A stretch of 64,000 bases of DNA from Myxococcales bacterium (GTDB lineage: Bacteria; Myxococcota; Bradymonadia; UBA7976; UBA1532), in assembly GCA_020633515.1 (NCBI GenBank), contig JACKDM010000016.1:20977-84976 (forward strand), written 5' to 3'. Under the pieces are notes generated by a model. The model saw only the letters and a program-made list of their open reading frames with translations, was not told the DNA's origin and made no database searches. Position numbers and translations under genes: made by a program. Below are positions 9,637 through 19,412 of the stretch, in pieces. The first letter of the stretch is position 1. Each line of letters starts with the position of its first letter.

Positions 9637-11039
9637 TGGCGCGCGGAGTGTTCGGTCGACTCGCGGCCTTCGGTGCCGTCGGCCTGCTCGCGATCGGCTG
9701 CGGTGGCAAGCCACAGCCCAAGCCGCAGCAGCAGGTCACCCAGGAGAAGCCCAAGCCCGAGCTCATCGACGGGATCCCCAAGCCGGCGCACGAGGCGTTC
9801 AAGCAGGGCGTCGCCGCCCTCGAGCAGAACCCGCCGGCCTACACCCAGGCCGCGACGGCCTTCGAGAAGGCGACCGCCGAGCACCCCGACTATGTCGCGG
9901 CGTGGCTCAACCTCGCCTTCAGCTACGAGCGCCTCGGGCGCTACGGCGAAGCGGTCTCCGCCTATCGCAAGCTCATCGAGAAGAACGTCACCGATCGCGG
10001 CGTGACCCTCGCGCTCGGGCGTGTGCTGCTGCTCAACGGTGAGCCCGATCAGGCGATCGTCGAGTTCGAGTCGGTGCTGCGCAAGCAGCCCGAGGATCTC
10101 CAGGCGCGCAACAACCTCGCGGCCGCCTACCTCGCCAAGGGCGACCGCGAGACCTCGCTGCGCTACGTCAAGGAGGTGCTCGCCGTCCAGCCGAAGAACG
10201 TGCCGGCGATCATCAACCTCGGGCTGTTGTACCTCGAGCAGAAGAAGCTGCCGCTCGCGCTGCTGATGTTCAACAAGGCGCTCGGCTACGACGAGAACAA
10301 CGCCCGCGCGCAGAACAACCTCGGCCTGACCTACTACCAGATGAACGTGGTGCCCGCCGCGGTGGTCGCGTTCGAGAAGGCGATCTCGCTCGACCCCACC
10401 AACGACGAGGCGCGCCTCAACCTCGCGTCGATCTACCTCGACTACCTCGACTATGACGAGGCGCTCAAGCAGTTCAAGGCCGTGCGCGAGCGCTTCCCCA
10501 AGAACTACCGGGCGATGGTCGGCGAGGCCAACGCGCTGTACGGCACCGGAGAGTACGAGAGCGCCGCGAAGCTCTACGAGGAGAGCCTCGCGGTCAAGGC
10601 CGACAACCCCGAGGTCCTGCTCCGGGTGGGCAAGATCCACGAGGAGCAGCTCGGAGAGCCCAAGAAGGCGCTCGCCTACTATGTGCGCTACCGCGACGCA
10701 GCCCGGCTGCCGCCGGAGCATCCCATCAACGCGACCATCCAGTTCCTCCAGCAGGCCGACACGATGCAGATGAAGCCGATGGGCGGCGACGCGCCGGCCG
10801 ACGGTGAGACGCCGGCCGGGGAGGGGACGGAGGGTCAGCCCACCGAAGGGGGGACCCCCGAAGGTGGTGTCGCGCCCGCTGGCGCCGAGCCGGCCGGCGA
10901 AGCCGCCCCGGCCGATGGCGCGGCGCCGGCTGATGGCGCGGCGCCGGCCGGGGAAGCTGCCCCCGCGGGTGATGCGGCGCCGACCGGCGATGCGCCTGCG
11001 GGTGACGCGCCCGCCAGCGCAGAGTCGAGCGAGAGCTGA
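9636..11039 (+). CDS. gltE: TPR lipoprotein, GltE-like
   Basis: 467 residues from ATG 9636, which shares its A with the preceding TGA; GAAGGAGA lies upstream. The lipoprotein signal ends LAIGC with Cys22 as predicted lipidation site. Residues about 50-365 contain classical TPRs (AWLNLAFSYERLGRYGEAVSAYRKLI, ARNNLAAAYLAKGD, AQNNLGLTYYQMN, ARLNLASIYLDYLDYDEAL). The last 90 residues are an Ala/Pro/Gly/Glu low-complexity tail with AAPADGAAPAD-type repeats. A TPR lipoprotein of this size, next to a large TPR protein and upstream of a small exported protein and a GltJ-like gene, matches GltE (AglT) of the Myxococcus gliding cluster. The low-complexity tail is unusual. Confidence 0.62.
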   Translation: MARGVFGRLAAFGAVGLLAIGCGGKPQPKPQQQVTQEKPKPELIDGIPKPAHEAFKQGVAALEQNPPAYTQAATAFEKATAEHPDYVAAWLNLAFSYERLGRYGEAVSAYRKLIEKNVTDRGVTLALGRVLLLNGEPDQAIVEFESVLRKQPEDLQARNNLAAAYLAKGDRETSLRYVKEVLAVQPKNVPAIINLGLLYLEQKKLPLALLMFNKALGYDENNARAQNNLGLTYYQMNVVPAAVVAFEKAISLDPTNDEARLNLASIYLDYLDYDEALKQFKAVRERFPKNYRAMVGEANALYGTGEYESAAKLYEESLAVKADNPEVLLRVGKIHEEQLGEPKKALAYYVRYRDAARLPPEHPINATIQFLQQADTMQMKPMGGDAPADGETPAGEGTEGQPTEGGTPEGGVAPAGAEPAGEAAPADGAAPADGAAPAGEAAPAGDAAPTGDAPAGDAPASAESSES

Positions 11040-11082
11040 ACCGCCGCGGCGCGCGCCGCGGCCGTGAACGGAGGAGAGAGCG

Positions 11083-11343
11083 ATGAAGACCGTGATTCGA
11101 AGCCTGCTCGCGCTGGCGATGTTGGGCGCTCCCCTCGCGGCGAGCGCTCAGGAAGCCGGCGGCGAGGACGTGAAGACGAAGTTCTACGACTTCGACGACA
11201 TGCTCATCGACGGTCAGTACAAGAAGCCGCAGGTGCTCTACACCGACGCGCGGCAGAAGGTGAACTTCGAGCGACTCCTCAAGCTCAAGAAGGAGTTTCT
11301 CCCCAAGCTCAAGGCGACCGCGAAGGACGCCAGCCTCCGTTGA
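11083..11343 (+). CDS. small exported protein, CglF-like
   Basis: 86 residues with a strong GGAGAGAG ribosome site. A signal peptide of about 22 residues ends AASAQ. The mature part is short, charged and probably helical at the end (KTKFYDFDDMLIDGQYKKPQ, then a Lys-rich FERLLKLKKEFLPKLKATAK). No catalytic motif is seen. Position after the GltE-like gene and size resemble the small gliding protein CglF/GltF of Myxococcus, and I infer a periplasmic structural role. It is probably the last gene of the operon beginning at 2267, because the next gene has its own promoter. Confidence 0.55.
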   Translation: MKTVIRSLLALAMLGAPLAASAQEAGGEDVKTKFYDFDDMLIDGQYKKPQVLYTDARQKVNFERLLKLKKEFLPKLKATAKDASLR

Positions 11344-11699
11344 GCGGGCGCTGCGCGCGTCCGACCACGTGCGCCGCACTCCGGCCGGCGACGGCACCGC
11401 TCGCCACGAGTGGCTCGGCAGTCACTCTTCGGGCTGCTCACCCGGGTGTCATTCACCGACTCAGATATCGGATCGCGGCGCCACGGACAGCCCTCGGAGA
11501 CGGCTGCGTAGAACATCCGAGCCCTCGAACGATCGCCCTGTGATGACCCGAACCCGCCGTATCGGACCGTGCCTCCGGGCGCTCCGAAGACCACGCGGCC
11601 GTTCCCTTCGGGTTCTTGCGGGGCCGGAGAGCCTGACCCTATAATCGCCCGGGTGTCCGCGAGACCTCGCGGAGCCTTTTGCCGGCTGGGAGCGCTTGG
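11344..11699. other. intergenic region before the GltJ-like gene (356 bp)
   Basis: No coding sequence is supported. The right end carries a good promoter (listed separately). The first 270 bases hold only imperfect GC-rich inverted repeats and no T-tract terminator. Confidence 0.45.
11616..11645 (+). promoter_or_regulatory. sigma-70-like promoter for the GltJ-like gene
   Basis: A perfect TATAAT (11640-11645) stands out in this GC-rich DNA and is preceded after 18 bases by TTGCGG (11616-11621). The predicted start near 11652 gives a leader of about 48 bases to the ATG at 11700. Confidence 0.55.
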
Positions 11700-13427
11700 A
11701 TGAAGATCGTCTGCGACAACTGCAGCGCCAAGTACCAGATCAGCGACGACAAGGTCCGCAACAAGACCTTCAAGATCCGCTGCAAGAAATGCTCGCACAT
11801 CATCGTGGTACGCGGCGGCGAGATGGACGCCGCCGGCGACGACTCCGAGCCGATGGCCGACGAGCAGCGGCCGGGCGCCGCGATGGCGGACGAGCCTGCT
11901 CCCCAGCCCCAGGGTGACCCCGACGCCGTCTGGCATGTCGTCATCAACCGTGAGCAGGTGGGCCCGCTGGCGCCTGCGCAGGTCGAGGCATACTTCCGAA
12001 GCGGCGACCTCGACGCCGAGAGCTTCATCTGGGCCGAGGGCATGGCCGACTGGTCTCGGCTCGCTTCGATCCCTCAATTCGCCCACCTCGCTCCTCCCGC
12101 TCCTGCGGCTGCCCCGGTCGCGGCGGCGCCGGTCGCTGCGGCTGCCGCGGCGGCCCCGGCCGCTGGCGGTATGTTCCCGAGCGAAGACGACGACGTCATC
12201 GCATCCAACAACGTCGCCGACGCGACTGCCCGTGCGCCCTCGTCGATGTTCCCCGACGAAGACGAGCCGGCGAACCCGCGCATCTCGACCGCGAGCCAGC
12301 TCCGCAACCAGCGCAACGAGAACTCGGTCCTCTTCAGCCTCGACACCCTCGCGGCCGAAGCCGACAGCCGCAAAGCCAGGCGCTCCTCCTCGGCCAACAC
12401 CGGCGGCAGCGAGGCTTCGGGTCTCATCGACATCACCGCACTCAGCGGCCTCGACGCCGGGAGCCGGGGTGACGATCCCTTCGGCAGCGGGCTCGGCATG
12501 GCGCCGGCGCCCATCACCGCTGCGGCTCCGATTCAGCCGCTCGTCGCGCCGCCGTCGGGCAACAAGACCGCGCTCATCGTCGCCATCGTGCTCGGCGTCC
12601 TGCTGCTCGCGGGCGGCGTGGCGGCCGGCATGTACTTCCTCATGAAGAAGGACGGGGGCGAAGAGCCGGTGGCGGTGGCCGAGCCGGCCGAGACCGGCAA
12701 GGTGACGATGGGGACCCCGCCGCCCGCTGCGCAGCCGGCAGCCGCCGCGCCCGCGCCTGCCGCGGCTGCGGCGGCCGAGCCGGAGAAGGCTGCCGACGGG
12801 GAGGGCCAGGCCGATGACACCGCCGGGGGCGATGACGAGGGCAAGGCGGGTGAAGACGACAAGGCCGAGGCCGCCAAGGCGCCGGCGAAGCGGGCCCGCG
12901 CGCGTCGGGCCACCTCGCCGCGCCGTTCGGCGGCGGCGCAGGCCGACAACGAGGACGACCCGCCCGCGGCCGCGCCCAAGCCCGAGCGGCAGGTCCAGGT
13001 GACCAAGCGCGCGGCGCCGGCGAGGCCCAAGAAGGAGTCGACCGACGAGGTCGACGCGCTCCTCGGCGCGCTCGACGGCTCGGGCGGCGGCTCACGCGCC
13101 GCCGCGTCGCCCGGCGCGGCCCCGGCCGCTGCGGCGGCCCCGGCGGGTGATCCCATGCTGCCGGAGAAGCTCAGCCGCCAGCAGATCCTCACCGTCGTCA
13201 AGCGCAACGCGCGCTCGATCCAGACGTGCAAGGCGGGCACCGACGCCTCGGGGACCGTGCCGGTCGAGATCGTCATCGGCCGTTCGGGCCGGGTCGAGTC
13301 GGCCACCGTCGAGGGCGCTCACAGCGGGACGCCGGTCGGGAGCTGCGTCGAGCGCAAGGTGCGCGCGTTCCGCTTCCCGCAGTTCAGCGGCGAGCCGATG
13401 CGCATCAAGATGCCCTTCTCGCTCTGA
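11700..13427 (+). CDS. gltJ: zinc-ribbon / GYF / TonB-C inner-membrane protein, GltJ (AgmX)-like
   Basis: 575 residues from ATG 11700 (GGGAG 7 bases upstream). Domains in order: an N-terminal zinc ribbon with Cys5, Cys8, Cys28 and Cys31; a GYF-like domain at about 76-125 (VINREQVGPLAPAQVEAYF ... WAEGMADWSRL); a long Ala/Pro/Ser linker with MFPSEDD and MFPDEDE motifs; one membrane segment near 290-312; and a second Ala/Lys/Glu-rich linker. The C-terminal AgmX/PglI (TonB-C-like) domain at about 487-575 has Cys in IQTCKAG and VGSCVERK. In Myxococcus GltJ this layout places the zinc ribbon and GYF in the cytoplasm, where they contact the motility switch, and the C-terminal domain in the periplasm. 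The domain set is distinctive and is the best support for a Glt-type system here. Confidence 0.75.
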   Translation: MKIVCDNCSAKYQISDDKVRNKTFKIRCKKCSHIIVVRGGEMDAAGDDSEPMADEQRPGAAMADEPAPQPQGDPDAVWHVVINREQVGPLAPAQVEAYFRSGDLDAESFIWAEGMADWSRLASIPQFAHLAPPAPAAAPVAAAPVAAAAAAAPAAGGMFPSEDDDVIASNNVADATARAPSSMFPDEDEPANPRISTASQLRNQRNENSVLFSLDTLAAEADSRKARRSSSANTGGSEASGLIDITALSGLDAGSRGDDPFGSGLGMAPAPITAAAPIQPLVAPPSGNKTALIVAIVLGVLLLAGGVAAGMYFLMKKDGGEEPVAVAEPAETGKVTMGTPPPAAQPAAAAPAPAAAAAAEPEKAADGEGQADDTAGGDDEGKAGEDDKAEAAKAPAKRARARRATSPRRSAAAQADNEDDPPAAAPKPERQVQVTKRAAPARPKKESTDEVDALLGALDGSGGGSRAAASPGAAPAAAAAPAGDPMLPEKLSRQQILTVVKRNARSIQTCKAGTDASGTVPVEIVIGRSGRVESATVEGAHSGTPVGSCVERKVRAFRFPQFSGEPMRIKMPFSL

Positions 13428-13448
13428 TCCAGCGCCTCACCTCTGCCT

Positions 13449-13469
13449 CGGCGTCCTGCCGAGACGCCG
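13449..13469 (+). terminator. weak hairpin after the GltJ-like gene
   Basis: CGGCGTC (13449-13455) and GACGCCG (13463-13469) form a 7-bp stem with a 7-base loop, 21 bases after the stop. No T-tract follows, so termination is uncertain. Confidence 0.3.
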
Positions 13470-13599
13470 CGCCATCTCCTCCTGACACGCCCATGGCCAT
13501 CTGCGAGCGCTCGTCGCTGTCGCGCCTCCGATGGCGCCGCTCGGCCGCGGATCGAGGACACGGCGACCGCTCGAACGATGTGATCGTGCCATCGCTCGC

Positions 13600-13628
13600 T
13601 TGACACCACCTGCCTGCTCACCCATACT
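13600..13628 (+). promoter_or_regulatory. sigma-70-like promoter for rplC
   Basis: TTGACA (13600-13605), a 17-base spacer and CATACT (13623-13628; four of six consensus bases). The predicted start near 13636 leaves a 5' leader of about 70 bases, long enough for regulation, though no recognisable ribosomal-protein leader structure was identified. Confidence 0.5.
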
Positions 13629-13706
13629 CGCGCGCCGCTGCCGGGTGAAGTCCTCCGGGACCGCTCACGCAAGACCGGCGCGAACAGCAACCGATTGGAG
13701 GTTCAC

Positions 13707-14375
13707 ATGCAGGGTATCCTCGGTCAGAAGATCGGCATGACGGCGATCTTCGCCCCCGATGGCACGCAGACCCCCGTCACCGTGGTGCGGGTCGCCGGCA
13801 ACGTCGTCGTCGACAAGCGCACCGAAGAGCGCAACGGCTACACCGCGCTCGTCCTCGGCTTCGGCGAGCGCCGCGTCAAGCGCGTCAGCCAGCCGGAGCT
13901 CGGCTTCTTCCGCAAGCAGAACCTGGTCGAAGACCGCGACGGCACCGAGGTCGTCAAGCGGCACCTCCGCGAGTTCCGCGTCGGCATGGATCTGCTCGAC
14001 CGCTTCGACGTCGGCGCCACCATCGCCCCGGCGGACGTCTTCCGCGCGGGCGAGAAGATCGACGTCATCGGCACGAGCAAGGGCCGCGGCTTCACCGGCG
14101 TCATGAAGCGCCACAACTTCCGCGGCACCAAGGCCAGCCACGGCGTGCACGAGTACTTCCGCCACGGTGGCTCGATCAGCTCGAACACCTCGCCGGCGCA
14201 CGTCTTCAAGAACAAGAAGATGCCCGGTCAGCACGGCAACAAGCGCACCACCCTCCAGAACGTCACCCTCGTCCGCTTCAGCGACGACGGCGAGCTGGCG
14301 CTGATCCGCGGTGGTGTGCCCGGCCCCAACGGCGGGCTCGTACTGCTGCAGAAGGCGGTCAAGCGCTCGCTCTGA
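13707..14375 (+). CDS. rplC: 50S ribosomal protein L3
   Basis: 222 residues with TTGGAGG five bases before the ATG. The full L3 signature is present: start MQGILGQKIGMTAIF, central DVIGTSKGRGFTGVMKRHNF, loop FRHGGSISSNTSPAHVFK, then KKMPGQHGN and the end LIRGGVPGPNGG. L3 binds 23S rRNA and starts assembly of the large subunit. In E. coli the loop contains a methylated Gln in a GQNQ context; here that position reads SSNT, so the target Gln is absent. Unusually, the gene stands alone: no rpsJ, rplD, rplW or rplB follows, the upstream gene is GltJ-like and dapF converges on it. It has its own promoter. It may be a relocated or a second copy. Confidence 0.93.
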   Translation: MQGILGQKIGMTAIFAPDGTQTPVTVVRVAGNVVVDKRTEERNGYTALVLGFGERRVKRVSQPELGFFRKQNLVEDRDGTEVVKRHLREFRVGMDLLDRFDVGATIAPADVFRAGEKIDVIGTSKGRGFTGVMKRHNFRGTKASHGVHEYFRHGGSISSNTSPAHVFKNKKMPGQHGNKRTTLQNVTLVRFSDDGELALIRGGVPGPNGGLVLLQKAVKRSL

Positions 14376-14420
14376 GCCACCGGCCGACCGCGACGCCGCG
14401 GTCACTCCCACCGTTCGTCG

Positions 14421-14548
14421 CCTGGGTGGATCCACCCCGGCGGGCGTCACCCCCGCCCATCAGCGACGAAGACCTCCCACGCCGCGTGGCTCGAACACCC
14501 CGGCCGCCGGTCACCCCCGCCACTCACCGACGAAGACCTCCCGCGCCG
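14421..14548. repeat. degenerate 64-bp direct duplication of the dapF 3' end
   Basis: Two adjacent units of about 64 bases (14421-14484 and 14485-14548) share most positions. The best-conserved part is CGACGAAGACCTCCC (14464-14478 and 14528-14542). The right unit is the last 12 codons of dapF plus its stop. The left unit repeats it just beyond the stop, including a second TGA on the dapF strand (14447-14449). Confidence 0.5.
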
Positions 14549-15281
14549 GCCCCCACATGCGCAGCGCGTCGGAGCTCCCCTCGATCCACAGCCGCCCGCC
14601 GGGCAGATCGACCGCGACCCGCTCGCCCTCGACGCGCCGCTCGAGCCACGCCGCCGCGGCCGTCGCCGTCGCGCCCGTCCCGCACGCCAGCGTCGGGCCC
14701 GCGCCGCGCTCCCACACCCGCAGTCGGATCCGATCGCTCGCCTCGACCTCGGCGAACGAGATGTTCGCGCCCGCCGGAAACGCCCGGTGCGCCGTCAACT
14801 GCGGCCCCCAGCGGTGGAATTCGGCGTCGCTCCACGCGCCGAACATCACGTAGTGCGGGTTGCCGAGCGAGAGCCACCGCCCGGTGAAGGCGCGCCCGTC
14901 GGCCTCGACGGTCAGCGCCCCGGCGTCCGCGACCGCGCCGAGGTCGACCCCGACGCCCGCGGCGCCGTCCTCGACGGTCAGGGGCCCGGCGTCGGTCTCG
15001 ACGACGAAGCGCGCCGGCAGCGCCGGGTGGCGGTCGCGCAGGTAGCGGACGACGCAGCGCAGCCCGTTGCCGCACATCTCGGGGCGGGAGCCATCGGCGT
15101 TGTGCACCGTCATCCGCCACGGCGCCTCGGCGCCCGCTTCCACCACCAGCACCCCGTCGGCGCCGACGCCGAAGCGGCGGTCGCACAGCCGCCGGATCCG
15201 ATCGACGTCCAGCACGCCGGCCGCCGCGCCCTCGACGACGACGAAGTCATTGCCGAGGCCTTCGTACTTGGCAAACCGCAT
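14511..15281 (-). CDS. dapF: diaminopimelate epimerase
   Basis: 256 residues starting [13 protein letters not shown], the usual DapF N-terminus; a GTG four codons upstream (15293) is possible but has no ribosome site. It converts LL- to meso-diaminopimelate for lysine and peptidoglycan synthesis, using two catalytic cysteines without cofactor. Both are present: MCGNGLR (near residue 70) and [10 protein letters not shown] (near residue 205), with NADGS in front of the first. The protein is slightly short for the family but complete. It is divergent from the sigma-54 activator (110-base spacer) and convergent with rplC. Its 3' end is part of a direct duplication. Confidence 0.93.
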   Translation of the reverse strand: MRFAKYEGLGNDFVVVEGAAAGVLDVDRIRRLCDRRFGVGADGVLVVEAGAEAPWRMTVHNADGSRPEMCGNGLRCVVRYLRDRHPALPARFVVETDAGPLTVEDGAAGVGVDLGAVADAGALTVEADGRAFTGRWLSLGNPHYVMFGAWSDAEFHRWGPQLTAHRAFPAGANISFAEVEASDRIRLRVWERGAGPTLACGTGATATAAAAWLERRVEGERVAVDLPGGRLWIEGSSDALRMWGPAREVFVGEWRG

Positions 15282-15317
15282 CGCTTCGCTCACGTTTCGG
15301 TCATGACCGACAGAGAT

Positions 15318-15346
15318 TTGACAGGTCGGCCGGGTGCCCGGACAAT
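15318..15346 (+). promoter_or_regulatory. sigma-70-like promoter for the sigma-54 activator
   Basis: Perfect TTGACA (15318-15323), a 17-base spacer and GACAAT (15341-15346). The predicted start near 15353 precedes the GTG start at 15392. This suggests the activator itself is made by the housekeeping sigma factor. Confidence 0.5.
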
Positions 15347-15391
15347 CGCCGTCACGATTGGGTCGCGGGGGCGGCTCGGGGGGAGCATGAC

Positions 15392-16372
<981 letters not shown>

Positions 16373-16383
16373 GGAGCGCCGTA

Positions 16384-18888
16384 GTGGGCCTGCCACTCAA
16401 CCAGCCGGCGATCCGACCGCTTCGAGCGCCGCGCGCCGCGGGCGCCCGCCGCGCCGTCGCCGCCCTCGCCGCGCACACCCTCGCCGCGCCCGCCCTCGCC
16501 GCCCTCGCCGCCGCGCTCACGCTCGCCGCGATCACCCTCGCCGCGCGCCCCGCCGCCGCCGCCGAGCCGCTCGACGACTACCGCCGCGTCGAGATGCGCG
16601 TCCCGCCCGCCTTCACCGCCGACTGCCGCGCCCGCGCCGAGCTCGTCGACTGCCGCGTCAGCGCCATGCCCGCCGAGTTCCCCGCGCTGATGTACGGCCT
16701 GCGCGGCGGGGCCGTCGCCGCGGTCACCGTCACCCCGTCGCGCGACGGCGGCGCCACCATCCGCTTCGCGCTCAAGCGCCCCGAGCTGCGCTTGCAGCAA
16801 GCCGTGATCGAGAAGCCGCGCCGCTGGGTCGTCGAGGTCGGCCTCCCGCTGGTGCTGATGGGCCCGGTGCAGGAGCAGCTCCCGTTTCGCCCCTACCCGA
16901 TGACCACCGGCGACCTCGGCGTCACCCTCCCGGCGGCCAACATCCAGCCGCTCCCGCCGCGCTCCGAGGCCGCGCAGCAGTACGCCGCCTGCCACGCCGC
17001 CTGGGTCGAGGAGCGCTACGCCGACGCCATCACGACCTGCGCCGCCGTCGACGCCGACGCACCCGACCAGGCGCCCGGCCGCATGGCGCAGAAGGTCATC
17101 GCCGAGGCCCACGTCAAGCGCTTCGCCGCCGGCGCGGGCGACGACCTGCCGGGCCTGATCGCCGCGCTCGACGCCGCCGAGAAGGTCACCCGCGACCCGG
17201 TCGAGCGGGTGCGCTACCCGCTCCTCGCCGCGCAGACCTACGAGGCGCAGAGCGACCTCAACCGCGCCGAGCTGCACCTCGACAACCGCCTCGCCGCCTA
17301 CGCCGGCACACCCGCCGAGCCCTTCCTGCTCGCCGCGCGCGCCCGCATGTTGATGAAGGTCGGCGACCTGCCGAAAGCCCGCGCCGTCCTCGAAGACCTC
17401 CGCCGCCTGCCCGGCGACGCGCCCACCATCGGCCGCGCGATCATCGCCCTCGCCGGGCTCGCCTATGAAGAGAAGGCCTTCGTCGTCGCCGCCGGCCTCT
17501 TCGACCTCGCCCGCCAGCGCTGGCCCGCCGAGCTCGACAGCCAGCCGCCCGCGCTCTTCCAGTCGGCCGAGCTCTCCCTGCTCTTCGACCGCGTCGAAGA
17601 CGCCGAGCGCAACTACACATTGTTCCTGGAGAAATCGCCCGCCGCCCCGCCGCACTGGATCGCGCGGATCCGCCTCGCCGAGATCCTCTCCTACACCCGC
17701 CCCGACCTCGCCCGCGACCGCTTCCGCGAGCTCGCCGCGACCCTCGACGTGCGCGAAGGGCAGGACCTCGCCTTCCTCCGTCACGCGCAGCTCATCGAGG
17801 AGCCGGCCGTGCGCCGCCGCCTCATCAACGACCTCAGCCGCGACAAGCGATCGCCCTACGTGCTCGAAGAGCTCACCGTGCGCACCATGCAGCAGGCGCT
17901 CGACGAGGGCCGCATCGACGACGCCTGGCGCCTCGGCGCCCGCTACTGGCGCGGCGAGGCCCCGCCACTGCTCGACGACGCCCCGCTGCTCTTCGACCGG
18001 GTGCTGCTCCTCGCCGTGCGCGCCGCCGACGATCCGATCGAGGTGCTGCGGCTCTACTACGGCGACCGCGAGCGCTTCGAAAAGCACACCCTGCGCGGCG
18101 AGGTGCACCTCCTCGTCGGCCGGGCGCTGCGCGCGCTCGCGATGTGGGCCGAGGCCCGCCGCGTGCTGCAAGACGGCCTCGGCGGCACCACCGCCGAGCG
18201 CGAGCCCGACGCCGCCGCGCGGCTCTACAAGGAGCTCGCCGCCGTGCTGTGGGAGGCCGAGGACCGCTTCCGCCTCGGCGAGATCATCGAGTACCTCGAC
18301 GCCCGCCACCCGCGCCGCTTCGACGACTTCGACTACTGGATGGCCAAGGCCCACGACGCGTGGTGGTCGGGCCGCGCGCCGCTCGCCCGCGACATGCTCG
18401 TCTACGCGATCAACGGCCCGCTCTCGACCGACGAGCGGCTGCGCATGATGGACGCCCTCGTCGAGCTCTACGCCGAGACCGGCGACCCCGAGCGCGCGCT
18501 CGCCGTCCTGCAGAGCCGCGTCGCGCTGCACGACGCCGAGGGCCTGCCCCGCGCCGCGACCGGCCGCCGCGACGCCCGCTGGCGGATCGCCGAGATCGAG
18601 ATCGCGCGCGAGCAACCCGGCCCCGCGCTCGCCGCGCTGCTCGTCTTCCTCGACGAGTACCCCGACGACCCCGACCGCCTCGAAGCCCGCTTCCAGGCCG
18701 GCCGCGCCCTGCTCGCGCTCGGCGACGCCCCCGCCGCCCGCCGCCAGTGGGACCTCGTCGCCAAGGCCGACGCCGACGGCCTCTTCGGCAAGCTCGCCCG
18801 CATGGAGCTCGAGCTCCTCCGCTGGCGCGAACGCCAGCTCGGCCCGCTCACCGACGAGCTCGGCTACAGCGCCCCGTCATCGCCCTGA
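16384..18888 (+). CDS. exported AMIN-like/TPR protein in flagellar cluster
   Basis: 834 residues from GTG 16384 (GAGGAG 6-7 bases upstream, 11 bases after the activator stop). An Ala-rich signal sequence ends near residue 58. Residues about 65-155 look like a beta-rich AMIN-like domain ([28 protein letters not shown]). The remaining 650 residues are a helical repeat solenoid of TPR type ([65 protein letters not shown]). No catalytic motif is seen. Co-transcription with the activator and closeness to flgB suggest a periplasmic flagellar or motor-associated scaffold. The TPR protein PflA of Campylobacter motors is a functional analogue to consider, not a recognised homologue. Confidence 0.6.
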   Translation: MGLPLNQPAIRPLRAPRAAGARRAVAALAAHTLAAPALAALAAALTLAAITLAARPAAAAEPLDDYRRVEMRVPPAFTADCRARAELVDCRVSAMPAEFPALMYGLRGGAVAAVTVTPSRDGGATIRFALKRPELRLQQAVIEKPRRWVVEVGLPLVLMGPVQEQLPFRPYPMTTGDLGVTLPAANIQPLPPRSEAAQQYAACHAAWVEERYADAITTCAAVDADAPDQAPGRMAQKVIAEAHVKRFAAGAGDDLPGLIAALDAAEKVTRDPVERVRYPLLAAQTYEAQSDLNRAELHLDNRLAAYAGTPAEPFLLAARARMLMKVGDLPKARAVLEDLRRLPGDAPTIGRAIIALAGLAYEEKAFVVAAGLFDLARQRWPAELDSQPPALFQSAELSLLFDRVEDAERNYTLFLEKSPAAPPHWIARIRLAEILSYTRPDLARDRFRELAATLDVREGQDLAFLRHAQLIEEPAVRRRLINDLSRDKRSPYVLEELTVRTMQQALDEGRIDDAWRLGARYWRGEAPPLLDDAPLLFDRVLLLAVRAADDPIEVLRLYYGDRERFEKHTLRGEVHLLVGRALRALAMWAEARRVLQDGLGGTTAEREPDAAARLYKELAAVLWEAEDRFRLGEIIEYLDARHPRRFDDFDYWMAKAHDAWWSGRAPLARDMLVYAINGPLSTDERLRMMDALVELYAETGDPERALAVLQSRVALHDAEGLPRAATGRRDARWRIAEIEIAREQPGPALAALLVFLDEYPDDPDRLEARFQAGRALLALGDAPAARRQWDLVAKADADGLFGKLARMELELLRWRERQLGPLTDELGYSAPSSP

Positions 18889-18953
18889 CGATCGATCGTC
18901 GGCCCGGTGGCGGCCCCGCCGCGCCCGCCCGCGCCCCACCTCACCCCGACCGC

Positions 18954-18969
18954 TGGCACGCATCTCGCT
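18954..18969 (+). promoter_or_regulatory. sigma-54 (-24/-12) promoter upstream of flgB
   Basis: TGGCACGCATCTCGCT has GG at 18955-18956 and GC at 18967-18968, exactly 10 bases apart, with the conserved TGGCACG and a T after the GC. Start predicted near 18980, 30 bases before flgB. Two sister sites (31189, 43773) share the same 16-base layout. Confidence 0.7.
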
Positions 18970-19010
18970 CTCGCCCCCTGCGCACCTGACGGCCCGCTGG
19001 GGGGAGCCCG

Positions 19011-19412
19011 ATGAAGCTCTTGTTCGACCGCCTCTCCACCACCCTCGAACACGCGCTCGACTTCCGCCTCGAGCGCGGCAACATGCTCACCGCCAACCTC
19101 GCCAACGTCGACACGCCCGGCTACACCCCCGTCGAGCTCCGCTTCGACGACCAGCTCGCCGACTTCCTCGCCGGCCGCAACCCGCCCCAGATCGGCCGCA
19201 GCGACGCGACCCACATGGGCGCCACCCAGATCGCACCCGAGGCCGAGCCCGAGTTCGACTTCTTCGCGCTGCCCGACGCCGACGGCAACGCCGTCGACCT
19301 CGACCACGAGATGAGCAAGCTCGCCGAGAACCAGCTCCTCTACCGAGCCACCACCCGCGTCTACAACAAGCGGATGGCGATGCTGAAGTACGCCATCGGC
19401 GAGGGCCAGTAA
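19011..19412 (+). CDS. flgB: flagellar proximal rod protein FlgB
   Basis: 133 residues with GGGGGGAG seven bases before the ATG. It has the FlgB form: an N-terminal helix, LTANLANVDTPGYTP near residue 25-39, and a C-terminal helical rod segment (VDLDHEMSKLAENQLLYRATTRVYNKRMAMLKYAI). FlgB is exported by the flagellar type III system and forms the innermost rod with FlgC and FliE. It is the first gene of the flgBC-fliE run and overlaps flgC by one base. A sigma-54 promoter lies just upstream. Confidence 0.95.
   Translation: MKLLFDRLSTTLEHALDFRLERGNMLTANLANVDTPGYTPVELRFDDQLADFLAGRNPPQIGRSDATHMGATQIAPEAEPEFDFFALPDADGNAVDLDHEMSKLAENQLLYRATTRVYNKRMAMLKYAIGEGQ

Noticed and set aside
6202..9714. 1170-codon leftward open frame opposite the large TPR gene
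   Set aside because: It consists of Leu/Gly/Val/Asp nonsense antisense to a clear TPR protein with signal peptide and ribosome context.
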